64,000 nucleotides of DNA from Polycladidibacter stylochi. Its GTDB lineage: Bacteria; Pseudomonadota; Alphaproteobacteria; Rhizobiales; Stappiaceae. The notes under the pieces were generated by a model. It was not told the origin of the DNA. It saw nothing but the letters and a program-made list of their open reading frames with translations, and did not search any database. Of this stretch, positions 51,043-60,046 are shown piece after piece (within the stretch, counting starts at the first letter, position 1; each line of letters starts with the position of its first letter). The translations under genes were made by a program, and so were the position numbers. The DNA lies in the NCBI RefSeq assembly GCF_001562055.1, contig NZ_LLWE01000025.1:124001-188000 (forward strand), written 5' to 3'.

Positions 51043-52191
51043 TTAAAGCCCTATTGCTGCAAAAAACATGGCAAACACACCATCAACAAAGATAACCATA
51101 AAAATGGATTTTACGACAGATGACGTGGTTTTGGAACCAAGGGATTCAGCGGAGCCCTCCACTTTCATTCCCTCAACACAAGCAACCAGGCCAATGATAA
51201 GCGCCATAAACGGCGCTTTAATAATACCAATAAACAAGGTCTCAACCGTCACCGCAGCCTGCAACTGCGAGAAGTAGGCATTGGGCAAAATATCCAAGTA
51301 AGCCCAGCAGACAAATCCCGCACCAACCAGCGCCGCAATATCCGATAAAAATACAAGAAGCGGCATAGCCAACATTAAAGCCACAATGCGCGGCATCACC
51401 AGAACTTCTGTAATACGCAAGCCAATGACATTGAGGGCATCCACTTCTTCACGCATTTTCATCGAGCCAAGTTCGGCCGTAAAAGCAGACCCTGAACGCC
51501 CTGCCACCATAATCGCCGTGAGGATAACGCCAATTTCGCGCAGCACCAGAACCCCGGAGAGGTTGACAACAAACATATCTGCTCCGAATTGCCGCAGATA
51601 AAATCCACCTTGTTGGGCAATAATCCCGCCAATAAGCAAGCTCATCAACATCACAATGGGCACAGCGCCCATGCACGTTTTTTGAAATTGTACCGCAATC
51701 GATATAGGGCGAAGCCGCCTTGGTTGTGCAATAACTGCTGCTGTATTCAGCGCAATAGAGCCCAGAGTGCCTGTAAGGTCCTTAATGTCTTCAATAACTT
51801 CCAGCGTCACTTCACCTGTCGATTCAAGAGTACGCAGCCAAACCGATTTGGCCTCGCGTCGTTTGAACAACTCGGGATGGTGACGCCCCACCTCATCAAG
51901 AAGAACCTGGAATGTGTCCTTTACCTGCAAAAATCGCACCTTATGCCCTTGTGCCTCCAACTCGGCACGCGTGCGCAATAGCAACCAGGCTCCAGAAGTA
52001 TCCAACCGTTGTATCTGTGAAAAATCGACTTGGATTTCGCCATGTGGCCGCTGCGCAAGCTGTATTGCAAGCTCGCTTTCAAGAGCAGCGATATGCGAAA
52101 CAATCCAAGCACCTTTGGCTTTCAAATAGCCCGTTTGACCATCGATCAGAAACATAAGCGATGCTTCATTGTCTATAACATTGCGCCCCAT
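51043..52191 (-). CDS. mlaE: MlaE-like permease with N-terminal STAS domain
   Basis: The 382-residue product combines an N-terminal STAS domain (about 15-115, QVDFSQIQRLDTSGAWLLLR) with the MlaE/permease domain (about 150-380). Typical stretches are REIGVILTAIMVAGRSGSAFTAELGSMKMREEVDALNVIG and four or five membrane segments. In E. coli MlaE and the STAS protein MlaB are separate; here they are fused, as in many alphaproteobacteria. It heads the leftward operon; a 234-bp divergent gap separates it from the epimerase gene. Confidence 0.94.
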   Translation of the reverse strand: MGRNVIDNEASLMFLIDGQTGYLKAKGAWIVSHIAALESELAIQLAQRPHGEIQVDFSQIQRLDTSGAWLLLRTRAELEAQGHKVRFLQVKDTFQVLLDEVGRHHPELFKRREAKSVWLRTLESTGEVTLEVIEDIKDLTGTLGSIALNTAAVIAQPRRLRPISIAVQFQKTCMGAVPIVMLMSLLIGGIIAQQGGFYLRQFGADMFVVNLSGVLVLREIGVILTAIMVAGRSGSAFTAELGSMKMREEVDALNVIGLRITEVLVMPRIVALMLAMPLLVFLSDIAALVGAGFVCWAYLDILPNAYFSQLQAAVTVETLFIGIIKAPFMALIIGLVACVEGMKVEGSAESLGSKTTSSVVKSIFMVIFVDGVFAMFFAAIGL

Positions 52192-52425
52192 ATTTCCGAA
52201 TCTGCTCCCTTACTCATCACGACTAGCAAACATATACAAGACACAACCTACCAGCGCAAAGCAAACCTAGCAAAAGCTAGTAGTTTGCCTGTGTTAAGGA
52301 TCACGATTAGTGCCCATATAAGTATTTTACGATGCCAAACGACACAAAAACAATTGAATTACATAGACAGAACAGGAAACTTAACCATAAATAAGATGAA
52401 AACGTCCAGCTGAGATCAATTGACC

Positions 52426-53424
52426 ATGACCGTAAAACTAAGTGTATTTGCAGAGGATTTTGCCATTAACGGCAGCTTTACCATATCGCGCGGCACAAAA
52501 ACGCATGCACAAACGGTAAGAGTACAGCTCGAAAAGCAAACCAGCACTACAACAAGCATTTACGCACAAGGCGAATGCATACCCTATTCAAGATACGATG
52601 AGAGCTTTGAAAGCACCATAGATTTAATCAAACAGCATCAACAGATCATCGAGGCAGGGATAACGCCTCTTGAACTGTTAGATGCCATGCCCGCAGGTGC
52701 CGCACGAAATGCAATTGATTGCGCCCTTTGGGATTTGGCTGCAAAAACAAATAGCAAACCGGTCCACCAATTGCTTTCTCTCCCCGCACCGACACCGGTT
52801 GAAACAGCCTTTACAATCTCCGTTGGCACCCCTGAGAAAATGGCACAGGACGCACAACAGGCCAGTAGTAGGCCTCTGCTGAAAGTAAAGCTCGCAGGCA
52901 CTGGTGACAAAGAACGCCTACAAGCGGTTCGAAAAGCTGCACCGCACAGCAAACTGATTATTGATGCCAACGAAGCATGGACACCACAAACATTAGAAGA
53001 AAACATTGCAATCTGCGAGCAATTTGGCGTGAGCTTGATTGAACAGCCGTTACCTGCCGGCAACGATGCAGCACTCGCAACCATCAAGACCTCAATACTT
53101 ATCTGTGCGGATGAAAGCTTGCATACCGCCAATGATCTGGAAGCGTTGCAAGACCGCTATACCGCAGTAAATATTAAGCTGGATAAAACCGGTGGCTTAA
53201 CCGAAGCACTCGCACTAGCGCAAAAGGCCCGAAAGCTAAATTTCAAAATTATGACCGGCTGCATGCTCGGGACATCATTAGCCATGGCTCCAGCAATTCT
53301 CATCGCCCAACAAAGTGATTTCGTCGATCTGGATGGGCCATTGTTGTTGAAGGAGGATCGCAAGCCCGCCCTCGTTTACAAAGGCTCCCTGCTATATCCC
53401 GCCCCCACATCATTATGGGGCTGA
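52426..53424 (+). CDS. L-Ala-D/L-Glu epimerase (enolase superfamily)
   Basis: This enzyme epimerises L-Ala-D-Glu from recycled murein peptides to L-Ala-L-Glu. The 332-residue product from the ATG at 52426 aligns closely with the E. coli enzyme at the catalytic residues. It has K153 and K155 (KVK), the metal ligands D180 (IIDANEAW), E206 (IEQP) and D229 (ADES), and the second base K251 (NIKLDKTGG). The C-terminal substrate loop MTGCMLGTSLAMAPA is present. The TTG at 52420 is an alternative start. It is not in an operon with other murein recycling genes. Confidence 0.92.
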   Translation: MTVKLSVFAEDFAINGSFTISRGTKTHAQTVRVQLEKQTSTTTSIYAQGECIPYSRYDESFESTIDLIKQHQQIIEAGITPLELLDAMPAGAARNAIDCALWDLAAKTNSKPVHQLLSLPAPTPVETAFTISVGTPEKMAQDAQQASSRPLLKVKLAGTGDKERLQAVRKAAPHSKLIIDANEAWTPQTLEENIAICEQFGVSLIEQPLPAGNDAALATIKTSILICADESLHTANDLEALQDRYTAVNIKLDKTGGLTEALALAQKARKLNFKIMTGCMLGTSLAMAPAILIAQQSDFVDLDGPLLLKEDRKPALVYKGSLLYPAPTSLWG

Positions 53425-53545
53425 GCTAAGGGACCGGCAAATTATGGGCGGCATGATTTATCGCTAAGCATGAGCAGTAAGAAGAACCAACTATGCCCAC
53501 GCTTAACTTTAAGCGCGTAAATCGCCACCCATACCAAAGCTTCGC

Positions 53546-54739
53546 TCATGATGAACGAAGCCGCACCTCAAGCTTAGTTTGATCCACGCGCGCCAATAAA
53601 ATGACCAGCAAGCCAACCGTTGCAACAACCGACATAGCAAAAAACGCATAGGCAGGTTCGATTTCATAAAGCCAGCCACTAGCAATGCCGGTAAGTCCGG
53701 TAAATAAACCGGTATAGGTTTGGAAAAAACCTTGGGCCGTACCAAGGCGTGCAGCGGATACAACGCGTGACTGATAGGTCATAAGCGCTAAGTAAACCAT
53801 ACCGAAGTTCAAACCGTGTAGCAGCTGAACGGCAAATGCACTAAGAAAGTCATTGGCATACGGAAACAATACCCAGCGCACAATAGCACCACTAACACCA
53901 ATAAATAAAATTGGCATAATGCCAAAACGTTTAACCAAACGACCACCAAGCAAAAACACTGTTATTTCAGCAATAACACCCACAGACCAAAGGAGCCCGA
54001 CATCGGTGTCTCTCAAACCATTGGCAAGCCAAAAAAGGCTACCAAAACTGAACAGAGCTCCCATGCTTCCTAAGGCCAAACCGGCACCAAGCAAAACCAT
54101 ATGAAGTTGCTTTTGCCGCAATTCGTTAGAGGTGGAACGCTCGTTTGCCTTCGCTTCCCCACGTGTTTCCGAGGGCATACTAGGCAAGCTTAATGCCGAA
54201 ACAATAACCACAACAAAAGCAAGTGCAATAAAGAACAACAAATGGCGTGCTGGTAAAAAGCCAATATACCAACCACCAAACATATTCGCCACAATAAAGG
54301 CCAATGAACCGACCGAACGCATTCGGCCATAATCCAGACCTCGATTATTGACCGCCTCAAAGGCATAGGCATCACTTAACGGCGTAATCGGAGCCATAAA
54401 AATTGAGATGACTGCCACAACAAGAACAACGAGGTAATACCCGGTTATATATGCCAGCAAGACATACGCAAGCAGGCAAAACAATGCATAAAGTGCAATA
54501 GAGAACCGTCGGCGTCCCCCCCGATCAGACAGCATTGTTAGAACAGGCGTTGAGACCACCTTGAGCAAGTTGGGCAATGAAACAATAAACGCTATTTGTA
54601 CCGGAGAATACATAAGATCCTCTAGGTAAACAGGGAAGTAAGGAATAAACAACCCAAGTACAAAACCAAAACTGGCAAACAGCAAGCTGATACCTGCCGT
54701 AAGATAAAAGGTGCCCGCTGGGCCTTGAGCAATCGACAT
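53546..54739 (-). CDS. MFS transporter (MFS_1-like, nucleoside/aromatic-acid type)
   Basis: The 397-residue permease has about twelve hydrophobic segments. The cytoplasmic loop VLTMLSDRGGRRRFSIAL is the classical MFS loop 2-3 signature. The N-terminus LLFASFGFVLGLFIPYFPVYLED resembles the MFS_1-like family that includes 3-phenylpropionate (HcaT) and nucleoside permeases. The substrate is unknown. The gene stands alone, converging with the epimerase gene and divergent from the CheZ-like gene. Confidence 0.88.
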   Translation of the reverse strand: MSIAQGPAGTFYLTAGISLLFASFGFVLGLFIPYFPVYLEDLMYSPVQIAFIVSLPNLLKVVSTPVLTMLSDRGGRRRFSIALYALFCLLAYVLLAYITGYYLVVLVVAVISIFMAPITPLSDAYAFEAVNNRGLDYGRMRSVGSLAFIVANMFGGWYIGFLPARHLLFFIALAFVVVIVSALSLPSMPSETRGEAKANERSTSNELRQKQLHMVLLGAGLALGSMGALFSFGSLFWLANGLRDTDVGLLWSVGVIAEITVFLLGGRLVKRFGIMPILFIGVSGAIVRWVLFPYANDFLSAFAVQLLHGLNFGMVYLALMTYQSRVVSAARLGTAQGFFQTYTGLFTGLTGIASGWLYEIEPAYAFFAMSVVATVGLLVILLARVDQTKLEVRLRSS

Positions 54740-55068
54740 AGCGTGTCACATTCATATTAGGGTAAAAGTCTGATTACCTCGATCACAGGTTGTGACAGAA
54801 GCCAAACTTAAAAATTTATTGAGGTTACACGTGTTTCGGGAAAATTTACCGTTTTCCAACACTGTTAGAATTGACTAGGAACACTTCTAGTTTTATTTGA
54901 GTAATCTGTATATGAAATGGTTGTGATTGCAAGAGCTGTTGTTTTCCCCTGTTATTTGCCCCTACGGCTGTTTTCAGCCCCCAGGAGCTTTATTTACGGG
55001 GAATATTTTAGTCTAATGCAAGTCGCATATATATAATTTAATGTGGCAATTAGAATGAGGCGTCGATA
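54740..55068. other. 329-bp divergent intergenic region
   Basis: No gene is seen. It holds short dyads only: GGAAAA-TTTACCG-TTTTCC near 54838-54858 and a small hairpin GGCTG-TTTT-CAGCC at 54966-54979. The 3' part (TATATATAATTTAAT near 55028) could be the promoter of the CheZ-like gene. No sigma-54 or exact CtrA site was found. Confidence 0.5.
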
Positions 55069-56334
55069 ATGGCTGAAAACCTTAGAAAATATGAGTTGGA
55101 TGACGCTGAATATGAAACAATTCAATCGGCCATTTTAGAAACAGAACGCGGCCAACGCTTTTTACGCGACTATGTCAAAAAGTCTCAGACGAAAGACACC
55201 AAGGCGCTACTCGAGGCCTTGGGCCGCCTTGAGGCCACTTTAAAAGATAAAGAACTGCCTTCCGAGCTCGATTCGTTCCGCTTATACATCTACGAGATGC
55301 ACGAGGCGATTGAGCGAACAAAAGCAGAAATTGCCAAAGTAAAGACAAAAAGCGGCGAGACAGCCACCTTTACAACCGCCTCTAATGAACTCGATGCCAT
55401 TGTCTCTTCCACAGAAACCGCAACGCAAACCATTTTGGAAGCCTCCGAGATTATTCAGGAGAGCATTTGGACACTACGCGACACCAACGCAGACCCTGAT
55501 CTGTGCGAGACCATCGACAACAAGGCCACAGACATTTTGATGGCTTGCTCCTTTCAGGACCTTACCGGACAGCGGATACAAAAGGTTGTAAATGCGCTTT
55601 ACTATCTGGAAGAGCGTATCAATAAGATGATTGGTATCTGGGCTGTTGATCTCTCCGAATTTGGTATTACCGTACCTAAAAGCAAAGAAGAGGACGAGAT
55701 TGAAGAGCCAAGTGCATTTGAAGACACACGACCCGACGCCCACCTCCTGAACGGCCCGCAACTTGAAGGTAAAGGTGTTGCACAAGATGCCATTGATGCT
55801 CTCTTTGAAAGCACAGATATGGACAGCTTCACCATTGAAGATGATATCATCATCAGCCCAAGTGAACTTGCTGCCACCACCCCACAACCACCAAAACAAA
55901 CCATCGAAACTCCATCTCCAGCGCCGGCACAAGAGGTCGATATATGGGACATGGTGCTTGATATGGATACAAACGGCGACAATGAAATTAAAGTCGAGGC
56001 GGTAACTATTGAAACCGAAGAGCCGCCAATACAAGAAGCTCAATTCGAGGAAGTAACAGAGCTACTGGAAAGTAACAGCACGGCAAAGCCGGAACAGCCC
56101 ACGCTCGCTCTGCCAATAACCACTAAAGACGCAACCCAAAACACATCAGAAGATAATAGCCCAACGCCTATAAAGGCAGCGGATAACCTGCTTGAAAGCA
56201 CTGCGCTCACAGCCCCATCTTCTCAAGTAAATGGCAACAGTCGCCGCATTCGAAAGCCAATTAGCAAAAACACAGGTAATGAAGACCCCCTGGAAGCGCT
56301 TTCAACCGGTGAGCGCTTGGAGCTATTTTCCTAG
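55069..56334 (+). CDS. CheZ-like protein phosphatase with long C-terminal extension
   Basis: CheZ dephosphorylates CheY-P and so ends the chemotaxis signal. The N-terminal 190 residues are helical and include FQDLTGQRIQKVV, with D164 and Q168 in the positions of the CheZ catalytic motif (D143 and Q147 in E. coli). The remaining 230 residues are acidic, Pro/Thr/Glu-rich and low in complexity, and end in a short basic segment with DPLEALSTGERLELFS, which might be a CheY-binding or anchoring peptide. Total length 421 residues against 214 in E. coli. GAGG lies 10 nt before the ATG. No che genes are adjacent. Confidence 0.85.
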   Translation: MAENLRKYELDDAEYETIQSAILETERGQRFLRDYVKKSQTKDTKALLEALGRLEATLKDKELPSELDSFRLYIYEMHEAIERTKAEIAKVKTKSGETATFTTASNELDAIVSSTETATQTILEASEIIQESIWTLRDTNADPDLCETIDNKATDILMACSFQDLTGQRIQKVVNALYYLEERINKMIGIWAVDLSEFGITVPKSKEEDEIEEPSAFEDTRPDAHLLNGPQLEGKGVAQDAIDALFESTDMDSFTIEDDIIISPSELAATTPQPPKQTIETPSPAPAQEVDIWDMVLDMDTNGDNEIKVEAVTIETEEPPIQEAQFEEVTELLESNSTAKPEQPTLALPITTKDATQNTSEDNSPTPIKAADNLLESTALTAPSSQVNGNSRRIRKPISKNTGNEDPLEALSTGERLELFS

Positions 56335-56384
56335 CTTCAACTTTACAAAGCCGCAAAATGCACATTGCTTGGGAGAATAGAGGC

Positions 56385-56404
56385 GGAACACTCAAGAGTG
56401 TTCC
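56385..56404. repeat. Inverted repeat at the end of the glycosyltransferase gene
   Basis: GGAACACT-CAAG-AGTGTTCC makes a perfect 8-bp hairpin overlapping the last codons and stop of the glycosyltransferase, between convergent genes. It has no T-run and may act as a mRNA 3' end or weak terminator. Confidence 0.5.
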
Positions 56405-57444
56405 AATCTCTGCATTTCTTTAAGCTGTGCGGCATATTTTTGCGCTGAAAGAGCGTTGCGATAAAACTGCTCAGCGCACGCGCGCCAACTATACTTTAAG
56501 GCAACTTGTCTACAATGGGCACGATCAATTTCGAGCGCTGCCAGAGCCGCCTTTTGCAAATCATCATCCAATACACCGGCACCGCTATTACCAATAACAT
56601 CAATAGGACCCATGACCGGATACGCGGCGACCGGAGTACCACTCGAAATGGCCTCAAGTAACACATTACCAAATGTATCCGTTAGACTTGGAAACACGAA
56701 AACGTCCGCGCTCGCATAATACTGCGCCAGCTCATCACCCTGTTTCGCCCCTGTAAACAGAACATCGGGATATTTCTGCTTCAGCAACTCCAATTGCGGC
56801 CCATCACCAACAACCACTTTGGTTCCTGGTAAATCCAGCTGTAAAAAAGCCTCAATATTTTTCTCTATAGCCACCCGGCCCACATTGAGAAAAATAGGCC
56901 CCTCAACGCCCCCATTAAAAACGCTTTCGTGATCAGGCCGAAAGCGATCATGATCGACACCACGAGACCAGCGCATCATCCGCTTAAAACCGCGTTGCGC
57001 TAGTTCATTTTCGAGTGACTGCGTGGCAACCATGCAGCCAGAACCCGAATTATGGAAACGCCGTAACCACGCATAACTAAGCGAAAGCGGTATAGGTAGA
57101 CGAGCGTTCAAATACTCTGGGAAACGTGTGTGATAGCTGGTGGTAAAAACCAACCCCTCTTGCCGCGCAACCCGCTGCGCCATCAAGCCAAGCGGCCCCT
57201 CTGTGGCAATATGCAAATGACTACAATTAAACGAGCTAATGCGTTTTCGTACTGCTGCTGGCCAAGTAACACTTAATCGTATTTCTGGATATGAAGGCAT
57301 CGGGATATTTTTAAATTCAAGCGGTGTTAAAAACTCAACCCGAACCCCAAGAGCACTCAACTCTTCCGCCAGTTTTTCCAAAGAACGCACAACACCATTT
57401 ATTTGCGGGCGCCATGCATCCGTGACTATTAACAGGGAACTCAT
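56392..57444 (-). CDS. Glycosyltransferase family 4 (GT-B) protein
   Basis: The 350-residue product has the GT-B layout. The N-terminal acceptor domain starts with VTDAWRPQINGVVRSLEKLA. The C-terminal nucleotide-sugar domain has FLNVGRVAIEKNIEAFLQLD, VVGDGPQLELL and the EX7E-like region FVFPSLTDTFGNVLLEAISSG. The opening resembles the mannosyl/glycolipid transferases of the MgtA type. It overlaps the phosphoesterase gene by four bases (ATGA), so both enzymes probably act on the same envelope glycolipid or lipid A-related substrate. Sugar and acceptor are not determined. Confidence 0.9.
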   Translation of the reverse strand: MSSLLIVTDAWRPQINGVVRSLEKLAEELSALGVRVEFLTPLEFKNIPMPSYPEIRLSVTWPAAVRKRISSFNCSHLHIATEGPLGLMAQRVARQEGLVFTTSYHTRFPEYLNARLPIPLSLSYAWLRRFHNSGSGCMVATQSLENELAQRGFKRMMRWSRGVDHDRFRPDHESVFNGGVEGPIFLNVGRVAIEKNIEAFLQLDLPGTKVVVGDGPQLELLKQKYPDVLFTGAKQGDELAQYYASADVFVFPSLTDTFGNVLLEAISSGTPVAAYPVMGPIDVIGNSGAGVLDDDLQKAALAALEIDRAHCRQVALKYSWRACAEQFYRNALSAQKYAAQLKEMQRLEHS

Positions 57445-58241
57445 GCAGCAACTTCTTGACCGGTTTTACGCTCAGCGGTTTCAACTTCCTCAGAAATCCG
57501 CCAATGGATAACTTCGAAATTTCCCTCTACAGTTTCGGCAACAGCTGTGCAGCTTTCAACCCAATCACCGGTATTTAAATAGTGGAGGCCATATTGCTCG
57601 TGGCTCGCAGCATGGTGAATATGACCGCAAATCACACCATCAACTTTCTGCCGTCGAGCCTCACCCACTAATGTCTCTTCAAACTTGCCAATGAAGTTAA
57701 CTGCATTTTTCACTTTCATTTTTGCCCATGCAGAAAGCGACCAGTAAGTTAACCCTAATTTACGCCGGAAGTAATTTAAAACCGTGTTGAGGTTAAGCGC
57801 AGTGACATAGGCCCAGTCCCCAAGCAGGGCCAACCACTTGGCATGGCGCACCACCACATCAAATTGATCGCCATGGATGACAAGATAGTTTTTGCCGTTA
57901 GCCCCTTCATGTATGATCTGGTCCACAACTTCAACGCCACCCAGCTGGAGCCCTAAATAGCCGCGTAAAAATTCATCGTGATTGCCCGGAACATATATAA
58001 CGCGCGAGCCCTTGCGCGCTTTTCGCAATACCTTTTGTACAACATCATTATGTGCTTGCGGCCAATACCAAGAGCGCTTCAAACGCCAGCCATCAATAAT
58101 GTCACCAACAAGATAGATAGTATCGGCATCATTATTCTTGAGAAAATCAAGAAGTATATGAGCCTGACAACCCCGTGTTCCCAGGTGTATGTCCGACAAA
58201 AATAGGCTTTTAAACTTCCGGTTCTGAGGTTGCTCACTCAC
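57441..58241 (-). CDS. UDP-2,3-diacylglucosamine diphosphatase-like metallophosphoesterase (LpxH-like)
   Basis: Calcineurin-like phosphoesterase of 266 residues from a GTG at 58241, preceded by GGAGG at 7 nt. The five metal motifs are present: FLSDIHLG, VGDIIDGW, GNHDE, IHGDQFD and CGHIHH. It resembles LpxH-type proteins that split UDP-2,3-diacylglucosamine in lipid A synthesis. However, many alphaproteobacteria use LpxI for that step and carry LpxH-like proteins of unsettled role. The tight overlap with a glycosyltransferase suggests work on a membrane glycolipid. The frame extends to 58283, but that start has no ribosome site. Confidence 0.88.
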   Translation of the reverse strand: MSEQPQNRKFKSLFLSDIHLGTRGCQAHILLDFLKNNDADTIYLVGDIIDGWRLKRSWYWPQAHNDVVQKVLRKARKGSRVIYVPGNHDEFLRGYLGLQLGGVEVVDQIIHEGANGKNYLVIHGDQFDVVVRHAKWLALLGDWAYVTALNLNTVLNYFRRKLGLTYWSLSAWAKMKVKNAVNFIGKFEETLVGEARRQKVDGVICGHIHHAASHEQYGLHYLNTGDWVESCTAVAETVEGNFEVIHWRISEEVETAERKTGQEVAA

Positions 58242-58505
58242 CACATCACCTCCACAAGTAAAAATACAGGTGCGCTTAAACATGATTCACAAGAAGCTTA
58301 TGTGACACATAAGGAATTTATCTTAGCCAAGCCTATAAATACTCTTAGACAAACCACCATAAATTAATATGAATTAAACATAGCTAGATAAACACTGATG
58401 CATCACATTACATCTGCAACTTTACCCTGAAACGCTACGTATATTGATGATTAATATTCACCAATGAAGCGTTTCAACTAGGGCTGTTTTTAAAAGCTCC
58501 CTTTA

Positions 58506-59795
58506 TCAAAAAGTATATCTAGCAGCCAAGGAAAGTATATCCACCGAAGCGTTCACATCCCCTTGTATGGATACCCCGTTATAATCATGGTGACCGGGAA
58601 CCAATACAATATTACTCTCGTCGGGGAAGATATGCGTATAACCGAAGTCAATGCCAATTTTCTCATTGAAGTTGTAGCTCACACCACCACTAAGCCAAGT
58701 ACGATCGGAATCAGGTAAACGCGCTGTACGATTGCCAGAGTTGATAGGCGACCATTCACGCGCAACCCCTGCCCGAACAGTCCACTGGTCATTAAAGTCA
58801 TATTCCCCGCCAATTGCGGCATAAAACCCATCATCATAAAAGAATTCCAGAGCCGAAATTTGCGTACCAGAGATATTATTGATCTTGAATGCGCTAAACC
58901 GGCTCCAATTGGTCCACTCAAAAGTGCCATACAGCCGTGCCTTACTATTAATTTCCTGTTGCAAAGAAAGGCTAACCATTTCAGGAAGAACCAAATCTGC
59001 ATGGATAAAAGTGGCTGAGTCACCGCGTAACAGCCACCCATCCAGATCATGTGCGACCGGAGAGCGATACCCCAAACCAATTTGCGTACCTTCAAATGGT
59101 TTATACAACAGTCCTAAGGTTCCACCCCAACCTAAATCTTGGTCCTCACCGCGCAGCTCAACATTTATAGAATTAGTAAACACGCCCCCCGCTTGCTTAA
59201 GGCGAACCTGCAAATATTGCAGTTGTAAACCAACTCCTAAAGACAACTCATCTGTTAACTTGAAGGCCACAGCAGGGTTCACATTTACGGATAGGACTTT
59301 GGAAGAGCGGTTGTAAGATTGCCCGCTCCAGTTAATGTTAGGCTTTGTTGAGAGCCCGAAAGGCGCATTCACCCCCAGCCCCAAGCTAATCCTATCATTA
59401 AACTGGTATGTACCATAGCTTGCGGCCACCCAGCCCGGAATCCCAACATCCCCCGGCTGCTCGTTAGCGGCCCCGGGAATAGCACTGAGAGGAGCATTGC
59501 GGCTATCCAATCGCGCACTATTAACATTCACATCAGAATTTACATTAATCAAAGTGTTTACAAGCTCTGACTTCATGCCTTTATGCTCAACCATTGTAGC
59601 CGGGTTCCAAAACATTGAACTTAAGCTGTCAGAGGCTGTCGCATTACCGGCAAATGATAGCCCTTGATAATATGCAGACTGCTCGCGAAGTGCAAAAGCA
59701 CCCCCATGTGCATGGGTGGAAACAAGTAACAAACCAAGGGTTGCATGAGAACAAACAAGCAGCAATTTTGCTTTTAAACTGGTTGACATATGCAC
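58506..59795 (-). CDS. OmpP1/FadL family outer membrane protein
   Basis: The 429-residue product has a signal peptide (core LLLVCSHATLGLLLVSTHA, cleavage near AHG). The FadL hallmark follows directly: GGAFALREQSAYYQGLSFAG, then NATASDSLSSMFWNPATMV, the plug or hatch segment. The rest is a beta-barrel with aromatic-ending strands, and the last residue is Phe (LSLAARYTF), as expected for BAM recognition. FadL-type channels take up long-chain fatty acids or aromatic hydrophobic compounds. It is monocistronic between a 222-bp upstream gap and the convergent-facing region near 58.4 kb; no fad genes are nearby. Confidence 0.93.
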   Translation of the reverse strand: MHMSTSLKAKLLLVCSHATLGLLLVSTHAHGGAFALREQSAYYQGLSFAGNATASDSLSSMFWNPATMVEHKGMKSELVNTLINVNSDVNVNSARLDSRNAPLSAIPGAANEQPGDVGIPGWVAASYGTYQFNDRISLGLGVNAPFGLSTKPNINWSGQSYNRSSKVLSVNVNPAVAFKLTDELSLGVGLQLQYLQVRLKQAGGVFTNSINVELRGEDQDLGWGGTLGLLYKPFEGTQIGLGYRSPVAHDLDGWLLRGDSATFIHADLVLPEMVSLSLQQEINSKARLYGTFEWTNWSRFSAFKINNISGTQISALEFFYDDGFYAAIGGEYDFNDQWTVRAGVAREWSPINSGNRTARLPDSDRTWLSGGVSYNFNEKIGIDFGYTHIFPDESNIVLVPGHHDYNGVSIQGDVNASVDILSLAARYTF

Positions 59796-59965
59796 TGTAA
59801 TCCCCCCTTAGCAGCACAAACTGTTTTGCCACAAGCAAAAAAGCAAAACCCGCTAAATACCAATAGTAACCAACAAATATATCATTCAAACCCTTGAAAT
59901 ATATTGGTTATTCAACAAAGCCGCCAAACATGATATTTATATCAACTATTATTTAAAGTATTAAG

Positions 59966-59995
59966 CAAAAAGCCCCTGCAAATATTACAGGGGCT
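59966..59995 (-). terminator. Intrinsic terminator of thiM-thiD-dctP operon
   Basis: On the minus strand AGCCCCTG / CAGGGGCT (8-bp stem, 9-nt loop) is followed by a T-run (TTTTT with the last stem base). It lies about 50 bp after the stop of the TRAP binding protein gene and closes the operon. Confidence 0.9.
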
Positions 59996-60046
59996 AGTAA
60001 AATTATAACCAAAACAAGTGTGTAAAACCTTGTAGATCAGTATATA

